From contig NZ_LMMV01000022.1 in NCBI RefSeq assembly GCF_001422405.1, positions 665 to 64,664 on the forward strand: a stretch of DNA of 64,000 nucleotides, read 5' to 3'. The translations under genes were made by a program, and so were the position numbers. This document shows positions 1-12,154 of this stretch, piece by piece. How positions within the stretch are numbered: the first letter of the stretch is position 1; every line of letters starts with the position of its first letter. Source of the DNA: Pseudorhodoferax sp. Leaf267. GTDB taxonomy: Bacteria; Pseudomonadota; Gammaproteobacteria; Burkholderiales; Burkholderiaceae_C. The notes beneath the pieces are model-generated. The model searched no databases and had not been told where the DNA came from. It was given only the letters and a program-made list of their open reading frames with translations.

Positions 1-118
1 TCATGGCCGCGCCGGTCTCTGGCCAGAAATGCCCGAGCAGCACGCCGATCACGATGGCGGTGATGACCTGGAAGTACAGGCTCTTGTAGAAGGGTTGCGA
101 AACCGTTGGGTGGTCCAT
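1..118 (-). CDS. dctA: C4-dicarboxylate transporter DctA, N-terminal fragment (cut by window edge)
   Basis: The first 39 codons read [20 protein letters not shown] and continue through a hydrophobic helix to [11 protein letters not shown], which is the characteristic N-terminus of DctA, the inner-membrane symporter for succinate, fumarate and malate. The rest lies beyond base 1. A clear AAGGAGA ribosome site sits upstream of the ATG. The gene begins 20 bp after the end of maeB on the same strand, so the transporter is probably cotranscribed with malic enzyme. That would couple C4-acid uptake to malate decarboxylation. Confidence is limited only by the short fragment. Confidence 0.85.
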   Translation of the reverse strand, partial: MDHPTVSQPFYKSLYFQVITAIVIGVLLGHFWPETGAAM

Positions 119-138
119 GCGGGTCTCCTTGGGTAGTG

Positions 139-2421
<2,283 letters not shown>

Positions 2422-2449
2422 GGAGGTTCTCTGGGTTGGTTTTGGTGGA

Positions 2450-3235
2450 TCAGCGGGTGCGGGCCAGCCAGTGCTGCAGCACGCGCAGCAGGGCGGCGGG
2501 CTGGTCGGCGTGCACCCAGTGGCCGGCATCGGCAATGCTCTGCAGCGCGGCGCGCGGGAACAGCGCCTGGATGCCGGGCACGGCGCTCGGCGGCACGTAG
2601 TCGGAATCGGCGCCGTGCACGAACAGCGCCGGCCCGTCGTAGCGGCCGTTGCGCAGCGCATCGGGAAAGCCGCACAGCTCGCCCATGCACAGGCTGGTGG
2701 CCATGAGGTTGATGCGCCAGTCGAAGCGCTCGCCCTGGCGGCGCAGGTTCTGCAGCAAAAAGTCCACCGGCGCCGTGGGGCCCAGCTTTGTCGCCAGCGC
2801 CTGCTGCAACTCGCGCCGGCTGGTGGCGGCGGCCACGTCCAGGCTGCGCATGGCCTGCACGTAGGTGCTGAACTGGTCCGCATAGGCCTGCGGCGCGATG
2901 TCGATCACGGCCAGGCCGGCGATGCGCTGCGGGTCGGCCAGGGCCAGCGCCATCGCGGTCTTGCCGCCCATGCTGTGGCCGATCACGAAGGGGTGCTCCA
3001 GCCCCTCGCGTTGCATCAGCGCTGCCACGTCCAGCGCCATGTCGGCATACGACATGCTGTCGGACCAGGGTGATGCGCCGTGGTTGCGCGCGTCGGGCAG
3101 GATCACGCGGTGGTTGGCCGACAGCGCCTGCGCCATCTGCGTCCAGTTGCGCCCCGCGCCGAACAGGCCGTGCAGGATGACGACGGGCGGGCCTTCGCCC
3201 AGCGACTCGAACGCTAGCTCGACCGGAGTGCTCAT
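2450..3235 (-). CDS. alpha/beta hydrolase (YbfF-like esterase family)
   Basis: A 261-residue cytoplasmic alpha/beta-fold hydrolase. It shows the oxyanion HGLFGAG loop near residue 22, the nucleophile elbow GHSMGGK, an acid in HGADSDYV and a C-terminal histidine in DAGHWVHAD, so the triad looks complete. The sequence most resembles the YbfF acyl-CoA/short-chain esterase group; the substrate cannot be read from the sequence. Its ATG overlaps the lpdA stop (ATGA at 3232-3235), so it is translationally coupled to the pyruvate dehydrogenase genes and may act on a short acyl ester or thioester. That role is inference. Confidence 0.85.
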   Translation of the reverse strand: MSTPVELAFESLGEGPPVVILHGLFGAGRNWTQMAQALSANHRVILPDARNHGASPWSDSMSYADMALDVAALMQREGLEHPFVIGHSMGGKTAMALALADPQRIAGLAVIDIAPQAYADQFSTYVQAMRSLDVAAATSRRELQQALATKLGPTAPVDFLLQNLRRQGERFDWRINLMATSLCMGELCGFPDALRNGRYDGPALFVHGADSDYVPPSAVPGIQALFPRAALQSIADAGHWVHADQPAALLRVLQHWLARTR

Positions 3236-5019
3236 TTCTTCTTTTGCGGCGGCAGGTCGGTGCAGTGGCCTTCGAAGACCTCGGCCGCCATGCCGATGGA
3301 CTCGCCCAGCGTGGGGTGCGGGTGGATGGTCTTGCCGATGTCGCCGGGCTCGCAGCCCATCTCGATCGCCAGGCACACCTCGCTGATCAGGTCGCCCGCA
3401 TGCGTGCCGACGATGCCGCCGCCCACGATGCGGTGCGTGGCCTCGTCGAACAGCAGCTTGGTGAAACCCTCGTCGCGGCCGTTGGCAATGGCCCGGCCCG
3501 ATGCGGCCCAGGGGAACACGGCCTTGCCGATCTTGAGGCCCTCGGCCTTGCACTGCTCCTCGGTCTTGCCGGCCCAGGCGACCTCGGGGTCCGTGTAGGC
3601 CACGCTGGGGATCTGGCGCGCGTCGAAGAACGCCGGCTGGCCGTTGGCCGCCTCGGCCGCCACATGCGCCTCGTGCACGGCCTTGTGCGCCAGCATGGGC
3701 TGGCCGACCACATCGCCGATGGCAAAGATGTGCGGCACGTTGGTGCGCATCTGCTTGTCGACGTCGATGAAGCCGCGGTCGGTGACGGCGACGCCGGCCT
3801 TGTCGGCAGCGATCTTCTTGCCGTTGGGGCTGCGGCCGACGGCCACGAGCACCAGGTCGTAGACCTGCGGCTCTTTCGGCGCCTTCTCGCCTTCGAAGCT
3901 GACCTCGATGCCGGCCTTCGTTGCCTTGGCGCCAACCGTCTTGGTCTTGAGCATCACGTTGTCGAAACGCGGCGCGTTGACCTTCTCCCAGACTTTCACG
4001 AGGTCGCGGTCCGCGCCCTGCATCAGCCCGTCCAGCATCTCGACCACGTCGATGCGCGTGCCCAGCGTGGAATACACCGTGGCCATCTCCAGCCCGATGA
4101 TGCCGCCGCCGATCACCAGCATGCGCTTGGGGATGGATTTCAGCAGCAGCGCGCCGGTGGAGTCGACCACGCGGTCGTCCTCGGGCATGAACGGCAGCTT
4201 CACGGCCTGCGAGCCGGCCGCGATGATGGCCTTGGCGAACTTGACCACCTTCTTCTTGCCGTCTGCCGCCAGCACCTCGACATGGTGCGCATCGAGGAAG
4301 CTGCCCACGCCGGTCACCACCTCGACCTTGCGCGCCTTGGCCATGCCGGCCAGGCCGCCCGTGAGCTTCTTGATCACGCCGTCCTTGAAGCCGCGCAGCG
4401 CGTCGATGTCGACTTCCGGTGCGGCGTACTTGATGCCGTGGTGGCCCAGGTTCTTGACTTCGTCCATCACGGCTGCGGTGTGCAGCAGGGCTTTCGATGG
4501 GATGCAGCCCACGTTGAGGCAGACGCCGCCCAGCGTGGCGTAGCGCTCGACGAGGACGGTTTTCATGCCCAGGTCGGCGCTGCGGAAGGCCGCGGAGTAA
4601 CCGCCGGGGCCGGCGCCGAGGACGAGGACTTCGCATTCGATATCGGCCTTGCCGGCATAGCTCCCTCCCCCTTTGGGGGAGGGCTGGGGTGGGGGCGCCT
4701 GGCCACTGGCCGGGGCTGGTGCAGGCGCCGCTGCCCCCACCCTACCCTCCCCCAGGGGGGGAGGAGACGAGGCAGCCGCCCCCGCCGCCTCGACCACCAG
4801 CACCACCGTCCCCTCGCTCACCTTGTCCCCCAGCTTGACCTTCAGCTCCTTCACCGTGCCCGCATGGCTCGACGGAATCTCCATCGACGCCTTGTCCGAC
4901 TCCACCATCAAGAGCCCGGTGTCCACCGCGATGACCTCGCCCGGCTTCACCAGCAGCTCGATGACGGCCACATCCTTGAAGTCCCCGATGTCGGGGACCT
5001 TGACTTCGACTAGTGCCAT
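3232..5019 (-). CDS. lpdA: dihydrolipoyl dehydrogenase with N-terminal lipoyl domain (E3 of pyruvate dehydrogenase)
   Basis: A 595-residue protein. Residues 1-75 form a lipoyl domain with the modified lysine K43 in ESDKASMEIP. After a Pro/Gly-rich linker comes a full E3 flavoprotein: the FAD motif GAGPGGYSAAFR, the redox disulfide in GGVCLNVGCIPSK, the NAD motif VIGGGIIGLEMA and the C-terminal HPHPTLGES. It reoxidises dihydrolipoamide of AceF with NAD+. The lipoyl-E3 fusion is known from betaproteobacterial PDH operons. The linker is odd: it is encoded by a large palindromic repeat (4661-4766, see repeat entry). The gene follows aceF by 9 bp. Confidence 0.96.
   Translation of the reverse strand: MALVEVKVPDIGDFKDVAVIELLVKPGEVIAVDTGLLMVESDKASMEIPSSHAGTVKELKVKLGDKVSEGTVVLVVEAAGAAASSPPPLGEGRVGAAAPAPAPASGQAPPPQPSPKGGGSYAGKADIECEVLVLGAGPGGYSAAFRSADLGMKTVLVERYATLGGVCLNVGCIPSKALLHTAAVMDEVKNLGHHGIKYAAPEVDIDALRGFKDGVIKKLTGGLAGMAKARKVEVVTGVGSFLDAHHVEVLAADGKKKVVKFAKAIIAAGSQAVKLPFMPEDDRVVDSTGALLLKSIPKRMLVIGGGIIGLEMATVYSTLGTRIDVVEMLDGLMQGADRDLVKVWEKVNAPRFDNVMLKTKTVGAKATKAGIEVSFEGEKAPKEPQVYDLVLVAVGRSPNGKKIAADKAGVAVTDRGFIDVDKQMRTNVPHIFAIGDVVGQPMLAHKAVHEAHVAAEAANGQPAFFDARQIPSVAYTDPEVAWAGKTEEQCKAEGLKIGKAVFPWAASGRAIANGRDEGFTKLLFDEATHRIVGGGIVGTHAGDLISEVCLAIEMGCEPGDIGKTIHPHPTLGESIGMAAEVFEGHCTDLPPQKKK
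4661..4766. repeat. REP-like long palindromic repeat inside the lpdA linker
   Basis: Two arms of about 35 bp (about 4662-4696 and 4731-4765) are imperfect reverse complements: CTCCCCCTTTGGGGGAGGG on the left and CCCTCCCCCAGGGGGGGAGG on the right, each followed or preceded by a GGGGTGGGGGC-type tail. Each arm is itself a small hairpin. The whole unit is read in frame as the Pro/Gly/Ala-rich linker between the lipoyl and E3 domains. A related unit lies at 53667-53773 and a single arm at 55221-55257. Confidence 0.8.
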
Positions 5020-5028
5020 GGGGAAACC

Positions 5029-6615
<1,587 letters not shown>

Positions 6616-6626
6616 GGTGTTCTGCC

Positions 6627-9299
6627 TCACACGGTCCAGGGGGCGGCGCGCTCGGCGTCCAGCCCGTACTTCGTGATCGCCTCGGCCACGACGGCCGGCT
6701 TGATGATGCCGTCGTCGGCCAGGGCCTTCAGCGCGGCCACGACCACGTGCCAGCGGTCGACCTCGAAGAAGCGGCGCAGCTTCTTGCGGTAGTCGCTGCG
6801 GCCGAAGCCGTCGGTGCCCAGCACGGTGTAGCGCCGGCCCGCGGCCTGCACGTATTCGCGCACCTGGTCGGCGTAGTTGCGCATGTAGTCGGTGGCAGCG
6901 ATGACGGGGCCGTCGTGGCCCTCCAGGCACTGCTCCACGTAGCTCTTGCGCGCCGGCTCGGTGGGGTGCAGCCGGCTCCAGCGCTCGGCGGCCATGCCGT
7001 CGCGGCGCAGCTCGTTGTAGCTGGTGGCGCTCCACACGTCGGCGGCGATGCCGAAGTCGGCCTTCAGCAGCTCGGCTGCGAACATCACCTCGCGCAGGAT
7101 GGTGCCGCTGCCCATGAGCTGCACGCGCTGGCCCTTCTTCTTCTCCTTGCCGCCATCGCTGAGCTGGTACAGCCCCTTCAGGATCCCCGCCTCGCTGCCC
7201 TCGGGCATGCCGGGGTGCGGGTAGTTTTCGTTCATGAGGGTGATGTAGTAGTACACGTCCTCCTGCTCGGCGTACATGCGGCGCATGCCGTCGCGCACGA
7301 TGGCCACCACTTCGTAGGCGAAGGTCGGGTCGTAGCTGATGCAGTTGGGGATGGTGCCGGCCAGGATGTGGCTGTGCCCGTCCTCGTGCTGCAGGCCTTC
7401 GCCGTTCAGCGTGGTGCGGCCGGCGGTGCCGCCCAGCAGAAAGCCGCGCGCACGGATGTCGCCCGCCAGCCAGGCCAGGTCGCCCACGCGCTGCAGCCCG
7501 AACATCGAGTAGTAGATGTAGAACGGGATCATGGGCACGTTGTTCGTGCTGTACGAGGTGGCGGCCACGATCCAGCTGGACATGGCGCCCCCTTCGTTGA
7601 TGCCCTCCTGCAGCACCTGCCCGTCCTTGGACTCGCGGTAGTACATGAGCTGGTCGGCGTCCTGCGGCTTGTAGAGCTGGCCGAGCGAGGACCAGATGCC
7701 GAGCTGGCGGAACATGCCTTCCATGCCGAAGGTGCGCGACTCGTCGGGCACGATGGGCACGACGTGCTTGCCGATGTTCTTGTCGCGCACGAGGGTGCCC
7801 AGCATCTGCACGAAGGCCATGGTGGTGGAGATCTCGCGCTCGCCGGTGTCCTTGAGCAGCCGCTCGAAGGTGGCCAGCGGCGGAATCTCCAGCGCCGTGG
7901 ACTTCTGCCGGCGCTGGGGCAGGTAGCCGCCCAGCGCTGCGCGGCGCGCCTTCAGGTACTGCATCTCCGGGCTGTCGTCCGGCAGCTTGATGAAGGGCAT
8001 GTTGGGCAGGTCTTCATCGGACACCGGGATCTGGAACCGGTCGCGAAAGCCGCGCAGCGCGTCCTGCGTCATCTTCTTGGCCTGGTGGGCGATCATTTGG
8101 CCCTCGCCCGATTCGCCCATGCCGTAGCCCTTCACCGTCTTGGGCAGGATCAGCGTGGGCTGGCCGGTGTGCTTGACGGCTGCGGCGTAGGCGGCGAACA
8201 CCTTCTCGGGGTCGTGGCCGCCACGGGTCAGGCTCCAGATCTCGTCGTCGCTCATGTCGGCCACGAGTGCGCGCGTCTCGTCGTACTTGCCGAAGAAGTG
8301 CTCGCGCACATAGGCGCCGCTCTTGCTCTTGAAGTCCTGGTACTCGCCGTCCACGCACTCTTCCATGCGCTGCAAGAGCTTGCCGCTCTTGTCGGCCGCG
8401 AGCAGCTTGTCCCAGCCGCTGCCCCACAGCACCTTGATGACGTTCCAGCCGGCGCCGCGGAACACGGACTCCAGCTCCTGCACGATCTTGCCGTTGCCGC
8501 GCACCGGGCCGTCCAGCCGCTGCAGGTTGCAGTTGATGACGAAGACCAGGTTGTCCAGGCTCTCGCGGCCCGCCAGCGAAATGGCCCCCAGCGATTCGGG
8601 CTCGTCCATCTCGCCGTCGCCCATGAAGGCCCAGACCTTGCGCGGCGCCGTGTCGGCCAGGCCCCGGCCGTGCAGGTACTTGAGGAAGCGCGCCTGGTAG
8701 ATCGCCATCAGCGGGCCCAGGCCCATGGAGACGGTGGGGAACTGCCAGAAGTCCGGCATCAGCCAGGGATGCGGGTACGAGGGGATGCCGTTGCCGTCGG
8801 CCTCCTGGCGGTAGTTCAGCAGCTGCTGCTCGGTGAGCCGGCCTTCGAGGAAGGCGCGGGCGTAGATGCCGGGCGAGCTGTGGCCCTGGATGAACAGCAG
8901 GTCGCCGCCATGCGTGTCGGTTGCCGCATGCCAGAAGTGGCCGAAGCCGATGTCGTACAGCGTGGCGGCAGACTGGAAGCTCGCGATGTGGCCGCCGAGT
9001 TCGCTCGACTCCTTGTTGGCCCGCAGGATGATGGCCATCGCGTTCCAGCGGATGATGGAGCGCAGCCGGTGCTCGATGGCGCGGTCGCCGTTGGACTTTT
9101 CTTCGCGCTCGGGCGGGATGGTGTTCTTGTAGGCCGTGTTGAGCGATTTGGGCACATAGAGCCCTTCGCGCCGGCCCACGTCGACCAATCGGTTCAACAG
9201 GTCATTGGCGCGTTCGGGGCCGCGGTGCTGCTGCACGGCGCCGAGTGCGTCCACCCACTCGCCGGTTTCCAAGGGATCGGGGTCACCCATCATGCTCAT
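6627..9299 (-). CDS. aceE: pyruvate dehydrogenase E1 component, homodimeric type
   Basis: An 890-residue thiamine-diphosphate enzyme that decarboxylates pyruvate and acetylates the lipoyl groups of AceF. The length matches the homodimeric AceE family. The ThDP motif begins with GDGEMDEPESLG and ends with a conserved NCN about 25 residues later. Other landmarks are GQMIAHQAKKMTQDALRGF and the C-terminal VLGTDGFGRSD. The start MSMMGDPDPLE was chosen because it is preceded by CAGGAGA at the right distance; there is an alternative Met at the third codon. It heads the block aceE-aceF-lpdA-hydrolase-maeB-dctA. Confidence 0.97.
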   Translation of the reverse strand: MSMMGDPDPLETGEWVDALGAVQQHRGPERANDLLNRLVDVGRREGLYVPKSLNTAYKNTIPPEREEKSNGDRAIEHRLRSIIRWNAMAIILRANKESSELGGHIASFQSAATLYDIGFGHFWHAATDTHGGDLLFIQGHSSPGIYARAFLEGRLTEQQLLNYRQEADGNGIPSYPHPWLMPDFWQFPTVSMGLGPLMAIYQARFLKYLHGRGLADTAPRKVWAFMGDGEMDEPESLGAISLAGRESLDNLVFVINCNLQRLDGPVRGNGKIVQELESVFRGAGWNVIKVLWGSGWDKLLAADKSGKLLQRMEECVDGEYQDFKSKSGAYVREHFFGKYDETRALVADMSDDEIWSLTRGGHDPEKVFAAYAAAVKHTGQPTLILPKTVKGYGMGESGEGQMIAHQAKKMTQDALRGFRDRFQIPVSDEDLPNMPFIKLPDDSPEMQYLKARRAALGGYLPQRRQKSTALEIPPLATFERLLKDTGEREISTTMAFVQMLGTLVRDKNIGKHVVPIVPDESRTFGMEGMFRQLGIWSSLGQLYKPQDADQLMYYRESKDGQVLQEGINEGGAMSSWIVAATSYSTNNVPMIPFYIYYSMFGLQRVGDLAWLAGDIRARGFLLGGTAGRTTLNGEGLQHEDGHSHILAGTIPNCISYDPTFAYEVVAIVRDGMRRMYAEQEDVYYYITLMNENYPHPGMPEGSEAGILKGLYQLSDGGKEKKKGQRVQLMGSGTILREVMFAAELLKADFGIAADVWSATSYNELRRDGMAAERWSRLHPTEPARKSYVEQCLEGHDGPVIAATDYMRNYADQVREYVQAAGRRYTVLGTDGFGRSDYRKKLRRFFEVDRWHVVVAALKALADDGIIKPAVVAEAITKYGLDAERAAPWTV

Positions 9300-9625
9300 T
9301 GCGTGTCTCCTGAGATCGAGCTGCGTCCGGCGTCGGATGACGCGGGCGGCGGATCTCGTTTGCAATGCGCATGCCACGTATCGCGCGGCCGAAACAAGGG
9401 ATTAAGTCATTGATTCTGAAGAAAGTTTTTCGCCGCGTGCAGGCAGACAGGCCGACATTCCAGCAAGAGGGCGGCGGTAGCGTCCGGCGCGTCGGACAGA
9501 CGTGTTGGGGAAAACCCTTTGCCGTTGCGACTGATAGCCGGAGCAATCGCTCACGGGAAACATGCGAAGCACTTGATTCCTTTAGAGTCTTCGCTTCCTG
9601 CACTCCCATCTCGAAGGGCATCGCG
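9300..9625. promoter_or_regulatory. aceE leader / divergent intergenic region
   Basis: A 326-bp divergent gap between aceE (-) and the UPF0175-type gene (+). It must hold the promoter of the pyruvate dehydrogenase block and probably that of the small gene. The stretch near 9395-9435 and again 9560-9600 is noticeably less GC-rich than the surrounding genes, as expected for promoters. I did not find a -35/-10 pair or a regulator palindrome convincing enough to name. Confidence 0.5.
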
Positions 9626-10006
9626 ATGCACGTCGTCAATGTTTCTTTTCTGAGGAACAACCCCAGCCGAACGCTACGCTGCGCGCGCGATGACCTCGTC
9701 GTGGTCATGCGCCGCGACCAGCCAGACGCCGTGATGATCGGCCTGCAGTCGGGCAAGCTACTCGCCGAGCCCGGTGTGCGCGCGGCATTGGCCACGGCGC
9801 TGTTTCGCGCCGGTGGCCTGTCTCTGGCGCGTGCTGCCCGCATGGCGCAGATGCCGCTGGCCAGCTTCATCGCTCATGTGTCGCGGCTGGGAATCTCCGT
9901 GGTGGACCATGACGAGAGCGAAGTCCCGCGCGATCTGCAGACGCTGGACGAGTGGCTCACTTCGTCCTGCGCGGTGCCAGCCCCGAGCAGTCTGGGGCAG
10001 GGCTGA
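9626..10006 (+). CDS. small orphan antitoxin-like protein (UPF0175-type C-terminus)
   Basis: A 126-residue protein. The first ~55 residues (MHVVNVSFLRNNPSRTLRCA, then VVVMRRDQPDAVMIGL) resemble a Phd/YefM-type antitoxin N-terminus. Residues ~65-90 (GLSLARAARMAQMPLASFIAHV) look like the UPF0175 helix-turn-helix, with a LGISVVD strand after it. The C-terminal tail is short and Pro/Ser-rich. AAGGG lies upstream of the ATG. No toxin-like gene is adjacent: the next gene is a sensor kinase on the other strand. It may be an antitoxin that lost its partner or a stand-alone DNA-binding protein; the DNA-binding role is inference. Confidence 0.65.
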   Translation: MHVVNVSFLRNNPSRTLRCARDDLVVVMRRDQPDAVMIGLQSGKLLAEPGVRAALATALFRAGGLSLARAARMAQMPLASFIAHVSRLGISVVDHDESEVPRDLQTLDEWLTSSCAVPAPSSLGQG

Positions 10007-10057
10007 TCCTCTGATGAAAGAGCGCGCCAGCCGTGCCATGGCGACAAAGCAGGGCTG

Positions 10058-11419
10058 TTAAGGAAACCGCACCACCACGCACAACCCCTGCCCGCTGGCC
10101 GCCGTCTGCAGCTCCGCCAGCGCCCCGTGCCGCTCGCAGATCTGCCGCACGATGGCCAGCCCCAGGCCGCAGCCGTCGCTGAGTGCGCCGTTCACGCGGT
10201 AGAAGCGGTCGAACACCTTGGCGCGGTGTTCCGGCGCGATGCCGGGGCCGTTGTCCTGCACCTGCAGCAGCGCCTGGCCGTCGGGCGCCTGGCCCACCGA
10301 CACGGTGATGGCGCCGCCGCGTGGCGTATAGCGGATCGCGTTGTCGGTGAGGTTGCTGACGAGTTCGCGCAGCAGCAGCGCCTGGCCCTGCACCGGCGTG
10401 GCGCCGCTGTCCTCGAAACCGAGCTCGACGCCCTTGTCCAGCGCGTTCGGCAGCAGGTCGAAGGTGGCACCGCGCGCAATCTCCACCAGGTCCACGCGCT
10501 CCGTCGGCATCAGGTGGCCGGGCTCGCTGCGCGCCAGCGCCAGCAGCTGGTTGATGGTGCGCGCCGTCATGTCGGTGGCGTCGTGGATCTCGGCCACGAT
10601 GGCGCGCATGCGGGCCACGTCCTGCTGCTGCAGGGCCAGCGCGGCCTGGGTCTTGAGCACGGTCAGCGGCGTCTTGAGCTGGTGCGAGGCATCGGCGATG
10701 AACTGGCGGTGCGCTTCGTTGAGCTGGCGTTGGCGTTCGGTGTGCAGGTTCAGCGCCTCGATCAGCGGCGCGACCTCGCGCGGCACGGCCCGGGCGTCGA
10801 TGGGTGTCAGGTCGAACTCGTCGCGGCCGGCGATCTCGCGGCGGATGCGGCGCAGCGGCTCCAGCCCGCGGCGCACGCCGAAGGTGATCAGCAGGGCGGC
10901 CGCCGCGATCAGTGTGAGCTGCGTGAGAGCCGAATCGAGCAGGATGCGGGTGGACATGGCCTGGCGCGCCGCCGTGGTCTCGGCCACCTGCACCAGCACC
11001 GGGCCGAGCCCGCGCTCCTCGTACAGCGGCCGGCGCACTGCCACCATGCGGATGGCCTCGCCCTGGTAGCGCGCGTCCTCGAACACCGGCTGGTCGCCCT
11101 CGAGCGCCGCCGCGGGGCCGGGCAGGTCTTCGTGGCCGGTGACGACCATGGCGGGGCGCTCGCTGGAGACCTTGTAGAAGACGCGGTCCTGCGCGCGCGT
11201 CTCCAGCATCTCCAGCGCGGCATAGGGCAGGTCCACCGAGAACGCGCCATCGCGCACCATCACGCGTTCGGCGATCGCCAGCGCCGAGCCGGCCAGCGTG
11301 CGGTCGTAGGCTTCGTTGGCCTGCGCGATGCTGCGCGCGTAGTCCAGATGGAAGCCGATCGCCCACACCAGCGCCAGCGGCAGCAGCAGCCAGCGCAGCA
11401 GGTGGTTACGCAGGCGCAT
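10058..11419 (-). CDS. sensor histidine kinase, TctE-like
   Basis: A 453-residue inner-membrane kinase. A first membrane helix (~9-26) is followed by a periplasmic domain (~27-165, with the TctE-like RVFYKVS...DLPGP segment), a second helix (~166-182), a HAMP-like linker, and a DHp domain with the phospho-accepting H246 in DASHQLKTPLT. The ATPase domain shows NLTDNAIRYTPRGG, DNGPGIAP and GCGLGLAIVRQI. It overlaps the upstream response-regulator gene by 14 bp. Homologues (TctE, BctE) sense tricarboxylates with the help of a periplasmic binding protein, which fits the genes divergently transcribed beside it. Confidence 0.9.
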   Translation of the reverse strand: MRLRNHLLRWLLLPLALVWAIGFHLDYARSIAQANEAYDRTLAGSALAIAERVMVRDGAFSVDLPYAALEMLETRAQDRVFYKVSSERPAMVVTGHEDLPGPAAALEGDQPVFEDARYQGEAIRMVAVRRPLYEERGLGPVLVQVAETTAARQAMSTRILLDSALTQLTLIAAAALLITFGVRRGLEPLRRIRREIAGRDEFDLTPIDARAVPREVAPLIEALNLHTERQRQLNEAHRQFIADASHQLKTPLTVLKTQAALALQQQDVARMRAIVAEIHDATDMTARTINQLLALARSEPGHLMPTERVDLVEIARGATFDLLPNALDKGVELGFEDSGATPVQGQALLLRELVSNLTDNAIRYTPRGGAITVSVGQAPDGQALLQVQDNGPGIAPEHRAKVFDRFYRVNGALSDGCGLGLAIVRQICERHGALAELQTAASGQGLCVVVRFP

Positions 11420-12086
11420 CGTCGGCGCGCTCCAGCAGATAGCCCAGGCCGCGCAGCGTGCGGATGCGGGTGCCGGAATGCTCCATGCGCTTGCGCAGGC
11501 GGTGCACGTACAGCTCGATGGCCTCGGGGCTGATGGCCTCGTCGAGCGAGCACAGCTGGTCGATCAGCGTCTTCTTGTCCACCGGGCTGCCGGGGCGGGC
11601 CATCAGCGCCTCCAGGATCGCGTGCTCGCGCCCCGGCAGCGGCAGCGGCTGCGCGTCCACGCTGAACAGCCGGCTCACCGTGTCGTAGCGCAGGCGCCCC
11701 AGCTCGAACACCGAATGGGCACGCCCGGCCCGGCGCCGGGCGATGGCGCGCACGCGGGCCACCAGTTCCTCGGGGTCGAACGGCTTGGCCAGGTAGTCGT
11801 CGGCGCCGGCGTTCAGGCCCCGCACGCGGTCGGCCGTCTCGCCGCTGGCGGTGAGGATCAGCACCGGCACCTCGTCGCCGCGCGCGCGCAGCACGCGCAG
11901 CAGCTCCATGCCGCCCATGCGGGGCAGTTCCAGGTCGAGGATGACGGCGTCGTACTCCTCGTGCGTGAGCAGTTGCTCGGCATGCAGGCCGTCGCCCACC
12001 GTGTCGACCACCAGGCCCGCCTCGGCCAGCCACGCGCTGAGGGAGCGGACCAGCCGGGCGTTGTCTTCAACCAGCAGCAGACGCAT
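11406..12086 (-). CDS. response regulator, OmpR/TctD-like
   Basis: A 226-residue two-domain regulator. The receiver domain has the acidic pair E7-D8, the phosphoacceptor D51 in VILDLELPRMGG, the switch threonine in LTASG and the lysine in LAKPFDPEEL. The C-terminal winged helix ends with LYVHRLRKRMEHSGTRIRTLRGLGYLLE, typical of OmpR-family DNA binding. It precedes and overlaps the kinase gene. It is divergent from the binding-protein gene at 12155 with only 68 bp between, so it probably controls that gene and the citrate genes behind it, an inference from layout. Confidence 0.93.
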   Translation of the reverse strand: MRLLLVEDNARLVRSLSAWLAEAGLVVDTVGDGLHAEQLLTHEEYDAVILDLELPRMGGMELLRVLRARGDEVPVLILTASGETADRVRGLNAGADDYLAKPFDPEELVARVRAIARRRAGRAHSVFELGRLRYDTVSRLFSVDAQPLPLPGREHAILEALMARPGSPVDKKTLIDQLCSLDEAISPEAIELYVHRLRKRMEHSGTRIRTLRGLGYLLERADDAPA

Positions 12087-12154
12087 GGCGCATGATGTCC
12101 TTCAGAAAAACGGGCGCGGGGCGTCGAGATAATGCCCGCGACAACGGAGACGAC

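Noticed and set aside
4661..4766. CRISPR array or intrinsic terminator at the palindromes in lpdA and at 53667
   Set aside because: Each site has one inverted pair rather than regular direct repeats with spacers, and the lpdA copy is inside a coding frame.
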